Source of the DNA: Coix lacryma-jobi var. lacryma-jobi
Taxonomy: Eukaryota; Streptophyta; Magnoliopsida; Poales; Poaceae
Direction: 5' to 3'
Assembly (NCBI GenBank): GCA_009763385.1
Contig: VDCT01000089.1
Location: 124,001-188,000, forward strand
Length of the DNA stretch: 64,000 bases
This document shows, in pieces, positions 10,849 through 22,777 of the stretch. The notes beneath the pieces are model-generated. The model was not told where the DNA came from. It did no database searches and saw only the letters and a program-made list of their open reading frames with translations. The translations under genes were made by a program, and so were the position numbers. Position 1 is the first letter of the stretch. Each line of letters opens with the position of its first letter.

Positions 10849-11569
10849 TGAAAGGATCAAGATGCCCAAGAGGGGGGGGTGAATTGGGCTTTTCTAAAAC
10901 TTCTTGCAAGAATTAAAACCTATCAAGCCCAATTAACCCCCTAGTGCCTAGAAGTGTGTGAACAAGAATCAACCGTACAAAAAGACTATTACTACACCAT
11001 TTCTACTCTAAGCATGCAATTCATTCATGAAAGAACAACAAGTAAATGCGGAATTGAATTGCTCAAAAGTAAATGCGAAGTAAAGGAGTAGAGATGACAC
11101 GCGATCTTTTTTGCCGAGGTATCGAGGTGTCGGCACACCCCCCTAGTCCTCGTTGGAGCACCCGCGCAAGGGTATCGCTCCCCCTTGATCCGCGCGCAGG
11201 ATCAAGTGCTCACTACGAGCTGATTCTTCGCCACTCCGGCCCGGTGAATCGCTCGCTACCAACCGGTCACAACATTGCTTGGGTCATCCACAAAGCCTCC
11301 GGATGATCACCAAGCACTCCGATCGCCACAAGCCGTCTAGGTGATGCCGATCACCAAGAGTAACAAGCTAGAACTCTCACTTGACCAAGACAAGGCCAAA
11401 GAGATGGATGGATGCACACTTGCTACTCAATTCTCACTAGGAGGTGTCTAATTCTCACAATTAGCAAATCACTCAACCTCACTAGGGCTCTTGCTCTTTC
11501 TCACACTCACAAGGTGTCTCTCAGCAGATGGAAATGGCAAGAACACTCAAATGGATGGAGGGAAGGAAG

Positions 11570-11577
11570 TATATATA
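11570..11577 (-). promoter_or_regulatory. TATA box of Sirevirus LTR
   Basis: TATATATA is followed on the minus strand by a purine-rich stretch. It lies immediately downstream (in the element's direction) of the U3 palindrome cluster. The equivalent in the other LTR is at 23495-23502. Confidence 0.55.
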
Positions 11578-11624
11578 CCCCCCAACCCGGCCATCCAAAA
11601 CACACAAGACAGGTATTTTTCGGG

Positions 11625-11985
11625 GGCATCGGACGCGCCGATGCCAGGCATCGGACGCTCCGATGACCCGTCCAACGTCTACTGTACCTTCTTGTCAGAC
11701 ATGTTATGGAGCATCGGACGCTGGGGAGCGTCCGATGCCCTGCATCGGACGCGTCCGATGCCGAAAAGACCTCTCTGGAACCTCTCTGCATGGCCATCGG
11801 ACGCTGGCCCTCAGCGTCCGATGCCGGCGTCCGATGCCCTGCACAGTTCACTCCCAAGTGAACAGTGACACCGGACGATCCGATGTGGCACCATCGGAGC
11901 CTCCGATGCCACGCACCAGACCAAACCCTAGGTCGGTGTGGGCATCGGAGCCTCCGATGCCCACTGATCCAGCATCCGATGCCCA
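11625..11985. promoter_or_regulatory. CpG-rich palindrome cluster in Sirevirus U3
   Basis: At least ten copies of CATCGGA and its inverse TCCGATG are packed here, often paired into palindromes such as CATCGGACGCGTCCGATG and CATCGGAGCCTCCGATG. They sit just upstream of the TATA box in the direction of transcription. Sirevirus LTRs are known to carry such palindromic repeats, usually with the core CACCGGAC; this family uses the variant CATCGGAC. One copy here (ACACCGGACGATCCGATG) is a hybrid of both forms. Confidence 0.6.
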
Positions 11986-12430
11986 TACCAAGGCAAGATC
12001 AACTCGGATCGCGACGCGGTCTTAACGACTTTTGTTCCTCTCGACATAAGGCATCTCTCTGAGCTACCTAGGGCTATGAAATAACAAGTGTGCACCACAC
12101 CTACCTCAATAGACTCATCTAGGTCATACTGATCTCTATAGTCAAGCACGATTCATCTTTATAGTACGGCCAAGGAAAAACAAAGACCTAAGACTACCTA
12201 AGTGTCCTCCAACACCATGCGACACTTAGCCTAGCCTACCACCGTCTTCGTCGTCCATCCTTTGAAAACCGAAACGATTTCCATCGCCAGGGGACATGAA
12301 CTCCATATGCCCGTATCGTCGCCATTACCGTGACCTAACTCATCTCTGTTTCTGCAAAACACACGTTAGTCACAGTAATCTTGTGTTTCATCCAATCACC
12401 GAAACCACTAGGGGCCAAGATGCGTTCAAT

Positions 12431-12442
12431 CTCCCCCTTTTT
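12431..12442 (-). other. Polypurine tract of the Sirevirus
   Basis: On the minus strand the sequence AAAAAGGGGGAG directly precedes ATTGAACGCATC, the start of the 3' LTR. This is the standard position and composition for the plus-strand primer of a copia element. Confidence 0.75.
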
Positions 12443-12879
12443 GGTGATTGATGACAACACGAGATCGAGTATAGAGAGAAGAGGTTTTTAAATCATGACA
12501 TGTATGAACTTGCAATAAATAAGAGAAAATGATTAGGGGCAAGTTCAAACATGTCATGCCATCATCCTGCACTCAACAAGTTAGAGTGAATAGCAAGTGC
12601 AAGAGTAAAGAGCTCATATACATAAACAAGTGAGAATTAAGCACAAGTAATGAGCGAAGCGAAATGACATGTCATATATAAAATCATAGTGAGCACAAAC
12701 ATGTCATGAGATCCATAGCATAAGTATATAACATAAATATGCACAAAAGATGCGATAAGTAAAGAGCGTATGTGAATATAACACATCAAAAGACACAAAG
12801 CCCTCTCACAACACTCCCCCTATCGCTATACTCGGCCACTCTCCCCCTTTGGCATCAAGCGCCAAACTAAAGCGTCGGA
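12443..12879 (-). other. Sirevirus 3' untranslated region with extra PPT-like motifs
   Basis: This AT-rich interval lies between the end of the extra ORF and the polypurine tract. It contains two further PPT-like motifs on the minus strand near 12812-12817 (AGGGGG) and 12842-12850 (AAAGGGGGAG). CATGTCATGA-type motifs recur (near 12495, 12552, 12667 and 12703). Confidence 0.55.
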
Positions 12880-15446
12880 GGGCGGAGATGGTGCAGACTA
12901 GTTAGGAGCCGTCTCTGGTAGGCGCTGAGAGAACTCAAACTGCTTGTAAGTACTCCGCTGAGTCGGAAGAATGGTGTCAGTAGCCTGCTGTCCCTCGGAA
13001 ACTGGAAGCTGCTGCGAAGCGTGGTCGGGGTCTGCTCTGGCACTAGCGGCTCTGCCTGCTCTGACTCTGGCACTGACTCTGTCGCAGTCACGGTAGTAGT
13101 GTCAAGCTGAGTAGTGGAGTGCGGAAGCTCATGTTATCGGAGGTAACTCAGCCTGCACGATCGTCGTGGTCTCGGACTGACGGGCTCCGTCTGCTCTGAG
13201 GACGCTACTGAGCTCGGAAGAGTCTCGGTAGTAGAAGTGACTGGAGCTTAGACGTCCGGACTGGATCCTGCAGATCTGGCGTGGGAACCCAGTGAGCTCG
13301 CTGAAGGGGCCGACAGATCTCGAGTCACAGAGGTCGTCGTAGCGTAGAGCGACTCTGTCGGCCTGGAGTGAACCCTGTCCGTAGCGGACTGAAGAGCTGG
13401 GCCCCGCCTGGAGTAGTAAAACTCGTGAACTGCGAGGAGCTGGGCCCGGAAGCTGCGCTGGCTCGCTGACCCAAACTGCGGTGGCTGACCAACCGGCTGA
13501 TGAGGGACGGGAGGCTGGCCACTGAGCTGCTGCTGAGGTGGTGGCTGCTGCCACTGCCACTGGGGAGGTCCACTCGCCAGCCTCTCCATGAAGCTCAAGG
13601 TCTGCTGCTGTAGAGCCATCATCTGACGCTGAAGAGCATCAGACCGCTCCTGAGCCTGCTGCTGATGAGGCCCTGCTGCTGGGCTAACGCTGCTGCTCCT
13701 GGGCAAGCCTCTGGACGTCCTGGGTGACAGTCCTCTGCTGCTCCTCCATCCGGCAGAATAGCGAGTAGAGCTGGGTCGGAGGAAGCAGTACCGCTGGACC
13801 CGCCTGGTGGTCGTGAGCTCGGGCTGGTAGCGGGGCGGGAGCTGGTAGTCCTCATCTGAGCTGTCCGTGGGATCCGAGGCCACGTGTGGGTCACCACCCT
13901 CGAGATCGGCAAGCTCCTGCTCCGCGAGCGCCTGAACGGCCTCGTCCTGCTGCTGAGCTGACTCTGGCACCTCAGGTCTCTGACGTGTCTAGTCTGTGCC
14001 TGCTGCTCTGGCTGTCTGCGGTCCCGACCGTATCCCAACAACTGGCTCATGTTATACTCGGGGAATACGGTCGCGTGACCCTGTGAGGGACTGACTAGGC
14101 CTACCTGTAGTGGCAGCTACCTTCCAAGAATGTAGGAGATCCAGTGCGCGTACGGTAGCTGCCTGCGGGCCTTAATGCCCTCTGCCACTGTGTCCTCTAT
14201 CTCACACAAGATGACGTCCCAGACGTCGAACTCCTGCTGCCTGACCATATATGCAAGAAGCCATAGCTGCAGCCGTGAAAGTCCCTCTCCGAAGCCGACC
14301 GAGGAAGTAAAGTCCGCCGTAGGATCGCGTTGAGGATCCGAGCCGTAGGGGTGAGATCCCTCGGAGTGCGGCTCGAACCCTCACCGAACGGCTCTGTGAA
14401 GCATGGACGGACCAAATCTGTCGAAGGCTGGGCGCCACCGTGAGGGCGACGGGGTGGCTCTGTCCGGTCGTAACACAAGTCGTGGATCCGGGTCTGTGAT
14501 CGTGTCAATCCAAACCAATCCCGGATCTCGGACGAGAACAGTCTGTAGTGGTCCCCCTCAAGTGCAAACTCAATAGTCTCTCGGTCGGGTGCACCCACAG
14601 CGAAGCGTAAAACTGAAATACCAGTCCTCAATATAGGAGCCAGACCGCCCCAGTAGGTCTGCCAGACCAGGTAGGTAGGTGAGTATGGGGCGAATCTGCT
14701 CTCCGGCTGCGCCTACAACTGCCTCAAGTGAGCAAACACGCTGGGGCCGCAAAGAGATCCCAGCGTTCCTGTATCCCTGGTAGAAGTCCTCCTGCAGCAC
14801 TGTATAGAAGGACGGACCAGCCTGCTCCTGTCGCTCCCTGGGAAACCACTGCTCCACTGGCACAAGTCGAGGGTCTGGATCTGTGAGCAAGTGGCGCCCC
14901 TGAGGTCAGTCGCGGTATTGGCGGAGGTGCACGCCGCGACGGAGGACGGGCTCCCCGCAGAGGGACGTCGGGCCGGGGTGGCACCGCAGTCCTGCGACGG
15001 GTCGACCGGCGTCGTGGAACCTCCTCAGGAACCTCCTCCTCTGCCTCTGCCTCTGGAGCCTCTGCCTCAGGTGCCTCTGCTGCTCGGCCTCTGCCTGGCC
15101 CTGCCCTGAGCTCTCGGGCTCAACGCCGGGCGAGGTGAACGTCGTCCGACGACCGGCAGCCATGAGCGTGCCAGTCGGCGAACCGTGGCGACGCTCGACC
15201 TCCTCGATCGCTCTGCGCTGCTCGGGGGACAGCTGATCCTCAATCCTAAGTCCGCCCGCACTGCCACCTCGCTCTGCACGCTCGGCGGCGTCTGCCACTG
15301 CCTGCCTGAGCTGCCTCTCGCTCCTGACGAGTGCGCTTCCGGCGCACGATAAGCTTCCCCTTCCCAGGCCTCTGACCGGAAGGGGGACGACGGGGAGGAG
15401 AGTCGTCGGGGCCACCACCAACGTTCTTGCAGCGCATGGCTGACAA
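12880..15446 (-). pseudogene. Extra ORF downstream of pol (plant transposon-type protein), frame-broken
   Basis: Read from 15446 the protein opens with MRCKNVGGGPDDSPPRRPP after a short MSA, then a basic tract (GKLIVRRKRTRQ) and a glutamine/arginine-rich coiled segment. The best-conserved part is at about 14200-14890: VPVEQWFPRERQ, FYTVLQEDFYQGYRNAGI, YLPGLADLLGR, LFSSEIRDWFGL, ARILNAILRRTLLPR, and on another frame FDVWDVILCEIEDTVAEGIK. I know this arrangement from grass proteins called putative plant transposon protein. A long Q/P-rich region forms the end. It lies where Sireviruses may carry an env-like ORF, but no transmembrane or fusion segment is obvious, so I do not call it an envelope. 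Several frame changes interrupt it. Confidence 0.55.
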
Positions 15447-17050
15447 GAACAGGAACTATGCTGAAGGAGCTCTGGACTGCCTCTGAAATCAACTGCACTG
15501 AAACAAACCACTGACGCTGAAAAACCCCTGACAATCAACTGACAAAACAACCACGGGCACAAACTCCCCTGACACGAGACACTGCTGCTGTCACTCGCGA
15601 GGCTTGGCCTCGATCCTACCCGCGGGCTTGGCCCCGGGTTAACTGACACTGCCCACTGACCAAGCTGACAACTGCACACTGACTCGCTGCGAAATAGACG
15701 GGATATATATAAGAACATATAGTCTAGAGATAGAAACCTATGGAAGCAAAGCATGAGATAAGAGAGGGAACAGGCGCCGCTACTGACGAAACGACCAAGA
15801 AGGAGGAGAGCACTGACGTTCCAAGGTCCACGCGACACCAAGAGGTCTGCAAAGATGGAGTGAAAAACGGGTGTCAAACTTGAGTAACGACCTTTGAGAC
15901 AATACGTCGAGCACCTGGGAGGGCAGCATTTGGAAAAGGGGTGGATTGCACTGGAAGAATCGGCCGACTGGAAGGAGATCGCCGAGGGGAGGTACGCTCG
16001 GGACGATGGAGAAGACCTCCGGCGAGTGGGCTCAATCGCCGGCGAGGAGGTCCGGCGAGGTAGCCCGAGGCGCCCGCGGAGCACACTAGCGGGTGAGCGG
16101 CGGGAGCACGGCGGCCAGCTGAGGTGAAGCGGCCGGCGAGAAGGGGCACGGGCGCGGCGAGGGCTGAACGGCCGCGGCAAGGGCGCTGGAGGGTGAGCGG
16201 CGCTAGGTTAGGGCCGGCGCGCTGAGACGGGCTCAGTCGGGTGAGCGCGTGGAGAACGAAGGAGGTATGACACGTGGGACCCAACCGTCAGCTATAGAAT
16301 TTGGCGCCGCTTAAAGGAGCATCGGACGCGCCGATGAAAACACATCGGACGCGCCGATGCCCATCAAGAGCTCCAGAAACGCCAAGAAACGCATCGGATG
16401 CGTCCGGTGCCTGACCATCGGATGCTGAGAAGCTTCCGATGGGGCATCGGAGGCTCCGTTGAGAACACATCGGACGCGGGCAATTCACTGTTTCAGCCGG
16501 GGCTGCCTACAGTGCAGGCATCGGATGCTGAACCAGCGTCCGATGCGCGTATGTTGAGCAGTTTCGAAGATCTCCGTTGCGGCTCCCTCTCCCAACCAAG
16601 TTCCAACTCAAATAAGAGGCAAATAAACACCAGTTGGAACCTAGTATGAGCATCCTCGCATAAACCCTCTATTTTATAAATATTTTGCCATAGGCTACAT
16701 ATCATTTTTAGGTAAAAGGCGATAAATCCCGAGGAGACAACATGTGGCCACCAAAACTAGGGGTCTCAACCATTAGGAGCCTCAAATGCTCCCCCTAGCG
16801 GTGGACGAACACAGCGGTTGCTCAAAACATAACCAAAAGAAACGACAAAGCAACAAACATGCATATGCAATGCAATACGGAATTTGAATCTAGGTGCTTG
16901 TCAAGTTTGCTCATGGGTAAGCTTCTTCACACGCTTTTTAGGGCGGTTATCTTAACCACGTCTGACAAGCCTATGTGCATAGCATAATTTGAACATGGCA
17001 TATATTACAAATGAAATGCAAAGACCACCCCCTTTCACTTTTTGACAATT
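15447..17050 (-). other. Spacer between Sirevirus pol and extra ORF
   Basis: In element order this holds a PPT-like motif (near 16789), a CATCGGACG palindrome cluster (about 16310-16550), a very GC-rich block (about 15880-16284) and a TATATATA at 15703-15710, some 250 bases before the extra ORF. The order palindromes, then TATA, then transcript is the same as in the LTR. Confidence 0.5.
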
Positions 17051-17057
17051 ACTTAGA

Positions 17058-18480
17058 TCAAGGCACATTAAGCTCACTTTCGCAATCTACAAAGGTGTGT
17101 TTCTCATCTAGGGGTTTTGTGAAGATATCCCCCAATTGATCTTCGGTTCTAACTCCCTCTAAGGATATATCTTTCTTGGAAACATGATCTCTAAGAAAGT
17201 GATGGCGAATATCTATGTGCTTTGTGCGAGAGTGTTGAACTGGGTTGTTAGCAAGCTTAACCGCGCTCTCATTGTCACACAACAAAGGTCCCTTTCTCTA
17301 GAACTACACATAGTCTAAAAGGGTTTGCTTCATGTAAAGATTTGAGCACAACAAGCACCCGCGGCTATGTATTCCCGCCTTGGCGGTGGACAAGGCCACA
17401 CTATTTTTGCTTCTTCGAACTCCATGACACTAGTGATCTCCCAAGCAAATGGCACCCTCCGATGTGCTTTTTTCTATCAATTTTGCAACCCGCGTAATCC
17501 GAATCGGAATACCCAACGAGTTGGAAGTTAGCTCCTTTGGGATACCAAAGGCCAATGCTTGGGGTGTGCTTTAGGTACCTAAGGATTCTCTTCACCGCTA
17601 TGAGATGTGTGATTCCCTAGGATCGGCTTGAAAACGAGCACACATGCACACACTAAACATTGAGTCGGGCCTAGATGCGTTCAAATATAACAAACTACCA
17701 ATCATAGAACGGTAGAGCGTTTGATCAACCGGTTACCTCCCCACTCTAGGTCGAGGTGTTCGTTGGTTTGCATTGGAGTCTTTGATAGGCTTGCAATCAT
17801 CCATGTTGAAGCGCTTGAGGAGGTCTTTTGTGTGTACTTCCTTGAGATATAAAAGTCCCCTCCTTCAATTGCTTGACTTGAAAGCCTAGGAAAGGTGAGC
17901 TCGCCAATCATAGACATCTCGAACTCCTTCGACATCAAGTCATCAAATTCCTTGCAATAGGCTTCATTTGTTGACCCGAAGATGATATCATCGACGTAGA
18001 CTTGACAAATGAAGATCTCTCCATCAAGCTTCTTGGTGAATAGTGTGGGTTCAACCTTCCCAATGGTGAAGCCCTTCTCAATGAGGAAGTCCCGGAGGCG
18101 CTCGTACCACGCTCTAGGGCTTGCTTGAGCCCATATAGCGCCTTGGACAACTATAAACATGATTAGGATATCTAGGGTCTTCAACCCGGGAGGTTGATCA
18201 ACATAGACTAGTTCATTTATGAAGCATTTAAAAATGCACTTTTTCACGTCCATTTGATATAATTTAATGTCATGATTGTGATATGCAAGATAGGATACGA
18301 TGGGCTTCGAGTCTTGCAACCGTGCAAAGGTCTCTCCAAAATCCAAGCCTTCAACTTGAGAGAACCCCTTTGCCACTTGCCTTGCTTTGTTTCTAACAAC
18401 CTTGCCTTGATCATCTTGCTTGTTCCTAAACACCCAATTTGTTCCAATGACTCTTGTGCCTTTGGTCGCTCTCAAGTGTC
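17058..18480 (-). pseudogene. Sirevirus reverse transcriptase and RNase H
   Basis: The copia RT is recognised by GTNWVFRNKQDD, ARQVAKGFSQVEGLDFGET, LYQMDVKKCIF, the catalytic YVDDIIFGSTN, and SPRAWYERLRDFL. The RNase H and C-terminal part gives MKRILRYLKHTPSIGLWYP, YSDSDYAGCKIDRK and, near the end, CDNESAVKLANNPVQHSRT and HIDIRHHFLRDHV. The enzyme copies element RNA into DNA inside virus-like particles. Short deletions and frame changes break the frame near 18150, 17860, 17600 and 17300. Confidence 0.85.
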
Positions 18481-19880
18481 CAAACTTGGTTGCGGGTGAA
18501 GTTGTTTAATTCTTCATGCATGGCATTCACCCAATCCAGATCACCTAGAGCTTCATCTACAATGGTAGGCTCAACAAGAGAAACAAAGGAGGTGGATGTT
18601 TCCATAAATAAAGCAAGTTTTTGAGAGCGAGTCATTACACCCTTTGTCGGACTCCCTATGATGAGATCTTGAGGATGAGCTTGTAATAAAGGAGTAGTCC
18701 TTCGATCAACCACTTGAGGGGCCGCTTGTGGAGCACCAACATCTTGAGCTTGTACCACCATTTGATCATGGAGACATGAGTATCTTCATTTGGATCCCTT
18801 CCATCTTTGTCATCATCAAGTGGTACATTGGATGAGGATGGCTTGTCAATGACTTGCACATCATCATCATCATCATCTTTTAAGGCTTGATGGCTCCAAC
18901 CGGCATGTTCTTCATTGCTTACCTCAATGGTTCATCACCTACATCATCAAGATTTTCATGCTCTCCTTGAGAGCCATTAGATTCATCGAATTCCACATCA
19001 TATGTTTCTTCTAACCATCCCGGTGGCATGGTTGAATACTCGATATGCTTTGGACTTCAATGAGTAACCAACAAGAAAACTAATATCACATCGGCGTTGA
19101 AACTTCCCTAGGTGTTGGCGCTTCTTGTAGATGTAGCATTTGCACCCAAACACTCTAAAGAATGATACATCCGGCTTCTTGTTTGTTTGAGTAGCTCATA
19201 GGGGTCTTGCCAAGGAGACGATGGGGGAACAACCGGTTTGATGCATAGCAAGCTGTGTTGATTGCTTCGCGATCCCAAAATCTTTCCGGTGTAGTGTACT
19301 CATCTAACATAGTCCTTGCTAGGGTGATTAGGTTCGGTTCTTCCTCTCAACTACCCCATTTTGTTGTGGTGTGTAGGTTGCGGAGACTTCATGCTTGATC
19401 CCACTTCATCACAATATTGCTCTCAATGTGGTGTTGTCAAACTCTCTTCCATTGTCACTTCTTATCTTGTTGATCTTTAAGTCACAACTCATTTTGGGCT
19501 CTCTTGGCAAACTTCTTGAATGAAGGTGTTGCCTCAGATTTTGTCATGAAGAAAGAATACCCAAGTGTATCTAGAGTAGTCATCAACAATCACTAGGCAA
19601 TAGAGATTTCCACCCAAGCTAGCATATGTTGTTGGTCCAAATAGATCCATGTGAAGTAGCTCCAACTCTCTTGATGTTGACACAAGGCTTTGGTTGGATG
19701 TGTATTAGCAACTTGCTTGCCGGCTTGACATGCACTACACCATTTGTCCTTCTCAAATTTGACATCCTTCAAGCCCCTAACCAAATCCCTTCTTCAATAG
19801 CTTGTTGAGAGTGTTCATTCCAACATGTGCTAATCTTCTATGCCATAGCAACCAGTGATTGCTTAGTGAACAAGCATGTC
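18481..19880 (-). pseudogene. Sirevirus integrase region
   Basis: The N-terminal GAG-pre-integrase motif reads GLKDVKFEKDKWCSACQAGKQ at about 19690-19770, with the CxxC pair of the zinc-binding site. Integrase core sequence follows in several frames down to about 19100. The stretch between integrase and reverse transcriptase (18481-19050) is acidic and low in complexity, as in other copia elements. The integrase would insert the cDNA into the genome. Confidence 0.7.
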
Positions 19881-19881
19881 T

Positions 19882-20260
19882 TCAAGTTGGCATCTTCGGA
19901 GGTGAAATCACTAGATAGAGATTGTTGTATCTAAAGCCTTTGAAGATCACTTGTGTATCATCTTTCTTGGTCACAACCACTTCTTTGTCGGTGAACAAAC
20001 ATTGAAAGCCAAGATCACAAAGTTGCCCAACGGATAGCAAGTTGAAGCTCAAAGATGCAACAAGAAGCACATTGGAGATGGTATGGTCATTTGATATAGC
20101 CACTTTGCCCAATCCTTTGACATTGCCCTTTGAGTTGTCACCAAATGTTATCTTTTCTTGGTCATCGCATTCTCTTCTAGTGAGGTGAACATCCGGGGAT
20201 CTCCGGTCGTATGTTGTGTACATCCACTATCAATTACCCAATGTGATCCACCGGTCTTGT
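19882..20260 (-). pseudogene. Sirevirus aspartic protease
   Basis: A WVIDSG catalytic motif lies near 20225-20245 in a different frame from the main open stretch, which reads KITFGDNSKGNVKGLGKV, ISNVLLVASLSFNLLSVGQL and LGFQCLFTDKEVVV. This is the usual copia protease, which matures Gag and Pol. A frame change separates the catalytic motif from the rest. Confidence 0.75.
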
Positions 20261-20494
20261 AGTTTACCTACACACACAAGAAATCAAGCTTGAGCTTTTG
20301 GGACCCAAACTTGTTGCGGTCCCTTAACCTTCTCAACTAATGACTTAGCACCCAAATTTGCTTTGGCCTACTCTTGTTAGTGGCCCCATAAACATAACCT
20401 TCACTTTGCCACTAGAATCTTGTCTAAGCATGTAGTGAGCATTGAAAGCAAAGGGCCTAGCATGCTTGGGCAAGGGTGTGGGCTTTGGTTCTTC

Positions 20495-22726
20495 ACAATC
20501 ATGAGCAAAGTGTCCTTCCTTTCCACACTCATAGCATCATCTTCCAATCTTCTTCTTCTTTGGTTAATGATGCTTTGCTTGCTCTTTCTTCTCTTCATTT
20601 AATTAATGGCATTCTTTTTATTTGATGATCGGTGTTATGGGTGTTCACTGAGCAATCATTGAGAGATTGCCTTCTGGTGAAGCTTGTCTGCATGACGTGT
20701 TCTGAAGCGTTTGACTTATTGACCCTTGGTGAAGTTCCTCAATCCGGTGGTGAGGTGTTCTTTTTCCTTCTTGAGCTTTGTCATTCTCTTGTTGAAGCTC
20801 TAATTGAGATGGTGTCATCTTGTAATCTCTCTCGCATCTTCAATTCTTGTTCTCTTCTTTTAACATGTCAAGCTCAAGCGTCATGCTATACTCATCCTCA
20901 TGGGGGTCTCAACAATGACTTGCTTTGTGGTTGCAAGCTTCTCTAGATCAACTTTGAGCTTTGCATTCTCATTCTTGATCTTGATGTAATCATCATAGTG
21001 ATCGGCCACAACCACACTCTTGCCTTTGCCACTAGCTCTTTGCTCATCATGCTCACTAACCAAGTCCCACAGAGTTGGCTATGTCACACTTAACAACACA
21101 AGGTTAGGAGCATCATGTGTCTCATGTGAAAGCATATCATAAGAATGGTGAGAGCATCATAGTCAACTTTCACTTGAGTGTATTGTTCTTTTAGCAAGGC
21201 ATAACTAGTGGTAAAGTCACTATGCATCTTATCAAGTTTTTCATTTTAGCTTTGACGCCTTGTTAGAGGACTTGAGCTCCTTGATATGGATGACATAGTA
21301 GACAAGTTCATCTTTTAGTTCATCACTAGCATGAGTAGCATGATCACATTTTTCAACAAGAGATTCATTTTCATTAACAAGCTTCTCATTTTTAGCTCTA
21401 GTCTTTCTTATGATTTTAGAGTAGTAGTCATTTACAATTTGACAATTCATATCAGTGGGAGCCTCAAATTCACCATCACTATCACTATCACTAGAGTCAT
21501 CATCGTTTTGTACCTTCCGGTCACCCTTGGCCATAAGGCATAGGTGTGTAGATGATGATGGCGATGGTGGTGGTGGTGGTGTAGAGGAGCCAATGACTAG
21601 AGCGGCCACCTTCTCCTTCTCATCATCACTATCTTCATTTGATGAGCCACCGGAGAGTCAATGTCGGTGAGCCAATCACCAACAATGTAAGCCTTCCCAC
21701 CTTTCTTTGTGGTATTGCTTCTTCTTGCCATCTTTCTCTTGTATGACTTGTCATTCTTCTTCTCATTCGCTTGATGAAGTCATACTTCTGCTCTTGTTCT
21801 TGTTCTTGTAGCTCTCTTTCTTGGGCTTGTGCATTGATGAGCAAGATGGCCAAGCTCACCGCAATTGTAGCAATCCATTTCGGAGAGTTGGCCTCCTCTT
21901 GCTACTTGTGAAGAACTTCTTCTTTCTTGAGTCAAAGTTGACTCCATTCTTGTGAAGCTTCTTCAACATCTGGTGGTCCTTCTCACCATGAGAGCAATGT
22001 TGAATCATCTTCATCATCATCGCTGTCTCTCATGATGCACCTCAATAGCCTTGGACTTGCCCTTCTTATCATGGCTTGCTTTGAAGGCCAAGTCCTTCTT
22101 CTTGTCGGTGGAAGAGCCACCACTTGGTGTGATGTGCATGTACATCTCATGAGCATTGATCTTCCCCAATACTTGTGTGTTGTGTTGTGGAAGATCACCT
22201 TGATGTAGCACCGTCACAAAGTGTGTCCATATTTGTCAATGGGAAGGACACATAGAATCTTCCTCACAACATCGGATGGTTGCATTTGTGTGAGGCCAAG
22301 ACCATTGAGCTCCTCTACAAGAACATTCAAGCGTGAGTACATTTCATTTGCATTTTCAAGAGCAAGCATTTCAAAAGAGTTCATCTTTTGCATAACAAAT
22401 GATAACGCTCCTCAGCTCACTCTTGGTTCCTTCATGGAGCGCACAAATGTTTTCCATAGACCATGGGCATTTTTGTGGTTCCGAACGCGATTGAACACAT
22501 CTTTGCAAATGCCTCTAAAGATGATGTTTTTTGGCTTTTGCATTCCATTTCTCATTTTCCTCCTCATTAGGAGTAAGGCTCGTGCCTTCCTTGGCTTGGC
22601 AAAGCCGGTGATAGCGGCATCGCGGCATTTAACATCAACTGCTTCTAGGTACGACTCCATACGGATTTTCCAATATGGAAAGTCGTCTCCCTCGAACATG
22701 GGCAGTGGTCCATCACCCCCGGACAT
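20495..22726 (-). pseudogene. Sirevirus Gag
   Basis: Gag starts MSGGDGPLPMFEGDDFPYWK at 22726, the typical opening of grass Sirevirus Gag, and continues with MESYLEAVDVKC. The region 20880-21610 is acidic and predicted coiled (KNENAKLKVDLEKL, KNEKLVNENESLVEKC). A CCHC zinc knuckle (C-x2-C-x4-H-x4-C) is visible in one frame at 20495-20536. Gag forms the particle and packages RNA. Many frame changes are present. Confidence 0.75.
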
Positions 22727-22762
22727 CTTACTCTAGGTGGTTAAGCCTAATCGAGAACAAGA

Positions 22763-22775
22763 GGCTCCGATACCA
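22763..22775 (-). other. Primer-binding site (initiator tRNA-Met)
   Basis: TGGTATCGGAGCC on the minus strand lies two bases after the LTR end. It differs at one position from TGGTATCAGAGC, the complement of the 3' end of plant initiator tRNA-Met, which primes most copia elements. Confidence 0.85.
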
Positions 22776-22777
22776 AT

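Larger units (their letters stand above)
10849..12428 (-). repeat. Sirevirus 3' LTR
   Basis: The 1580-bp LTR reads TGAACGCATC at its start and ends in CCTTTCA on the minus strand (TGAAAGGATC on the plus strand at 10849). It is bounded on the inner side by the polypurine tract. It contains a TATATATA at 11570-11577 and the palindrome cluster at about 11625-11985. Compared with the other LTR the differences include many single-base insertions and deletions. Confidence 0.85.

Noticed and set aside
14197..15446. Envelope gene of the Sirevirus
   Set aside because: Position fits but no signal peptide, membrane segment or fusion-like stretch is visible; recognised blocks match a plant transposon-type protein instead.
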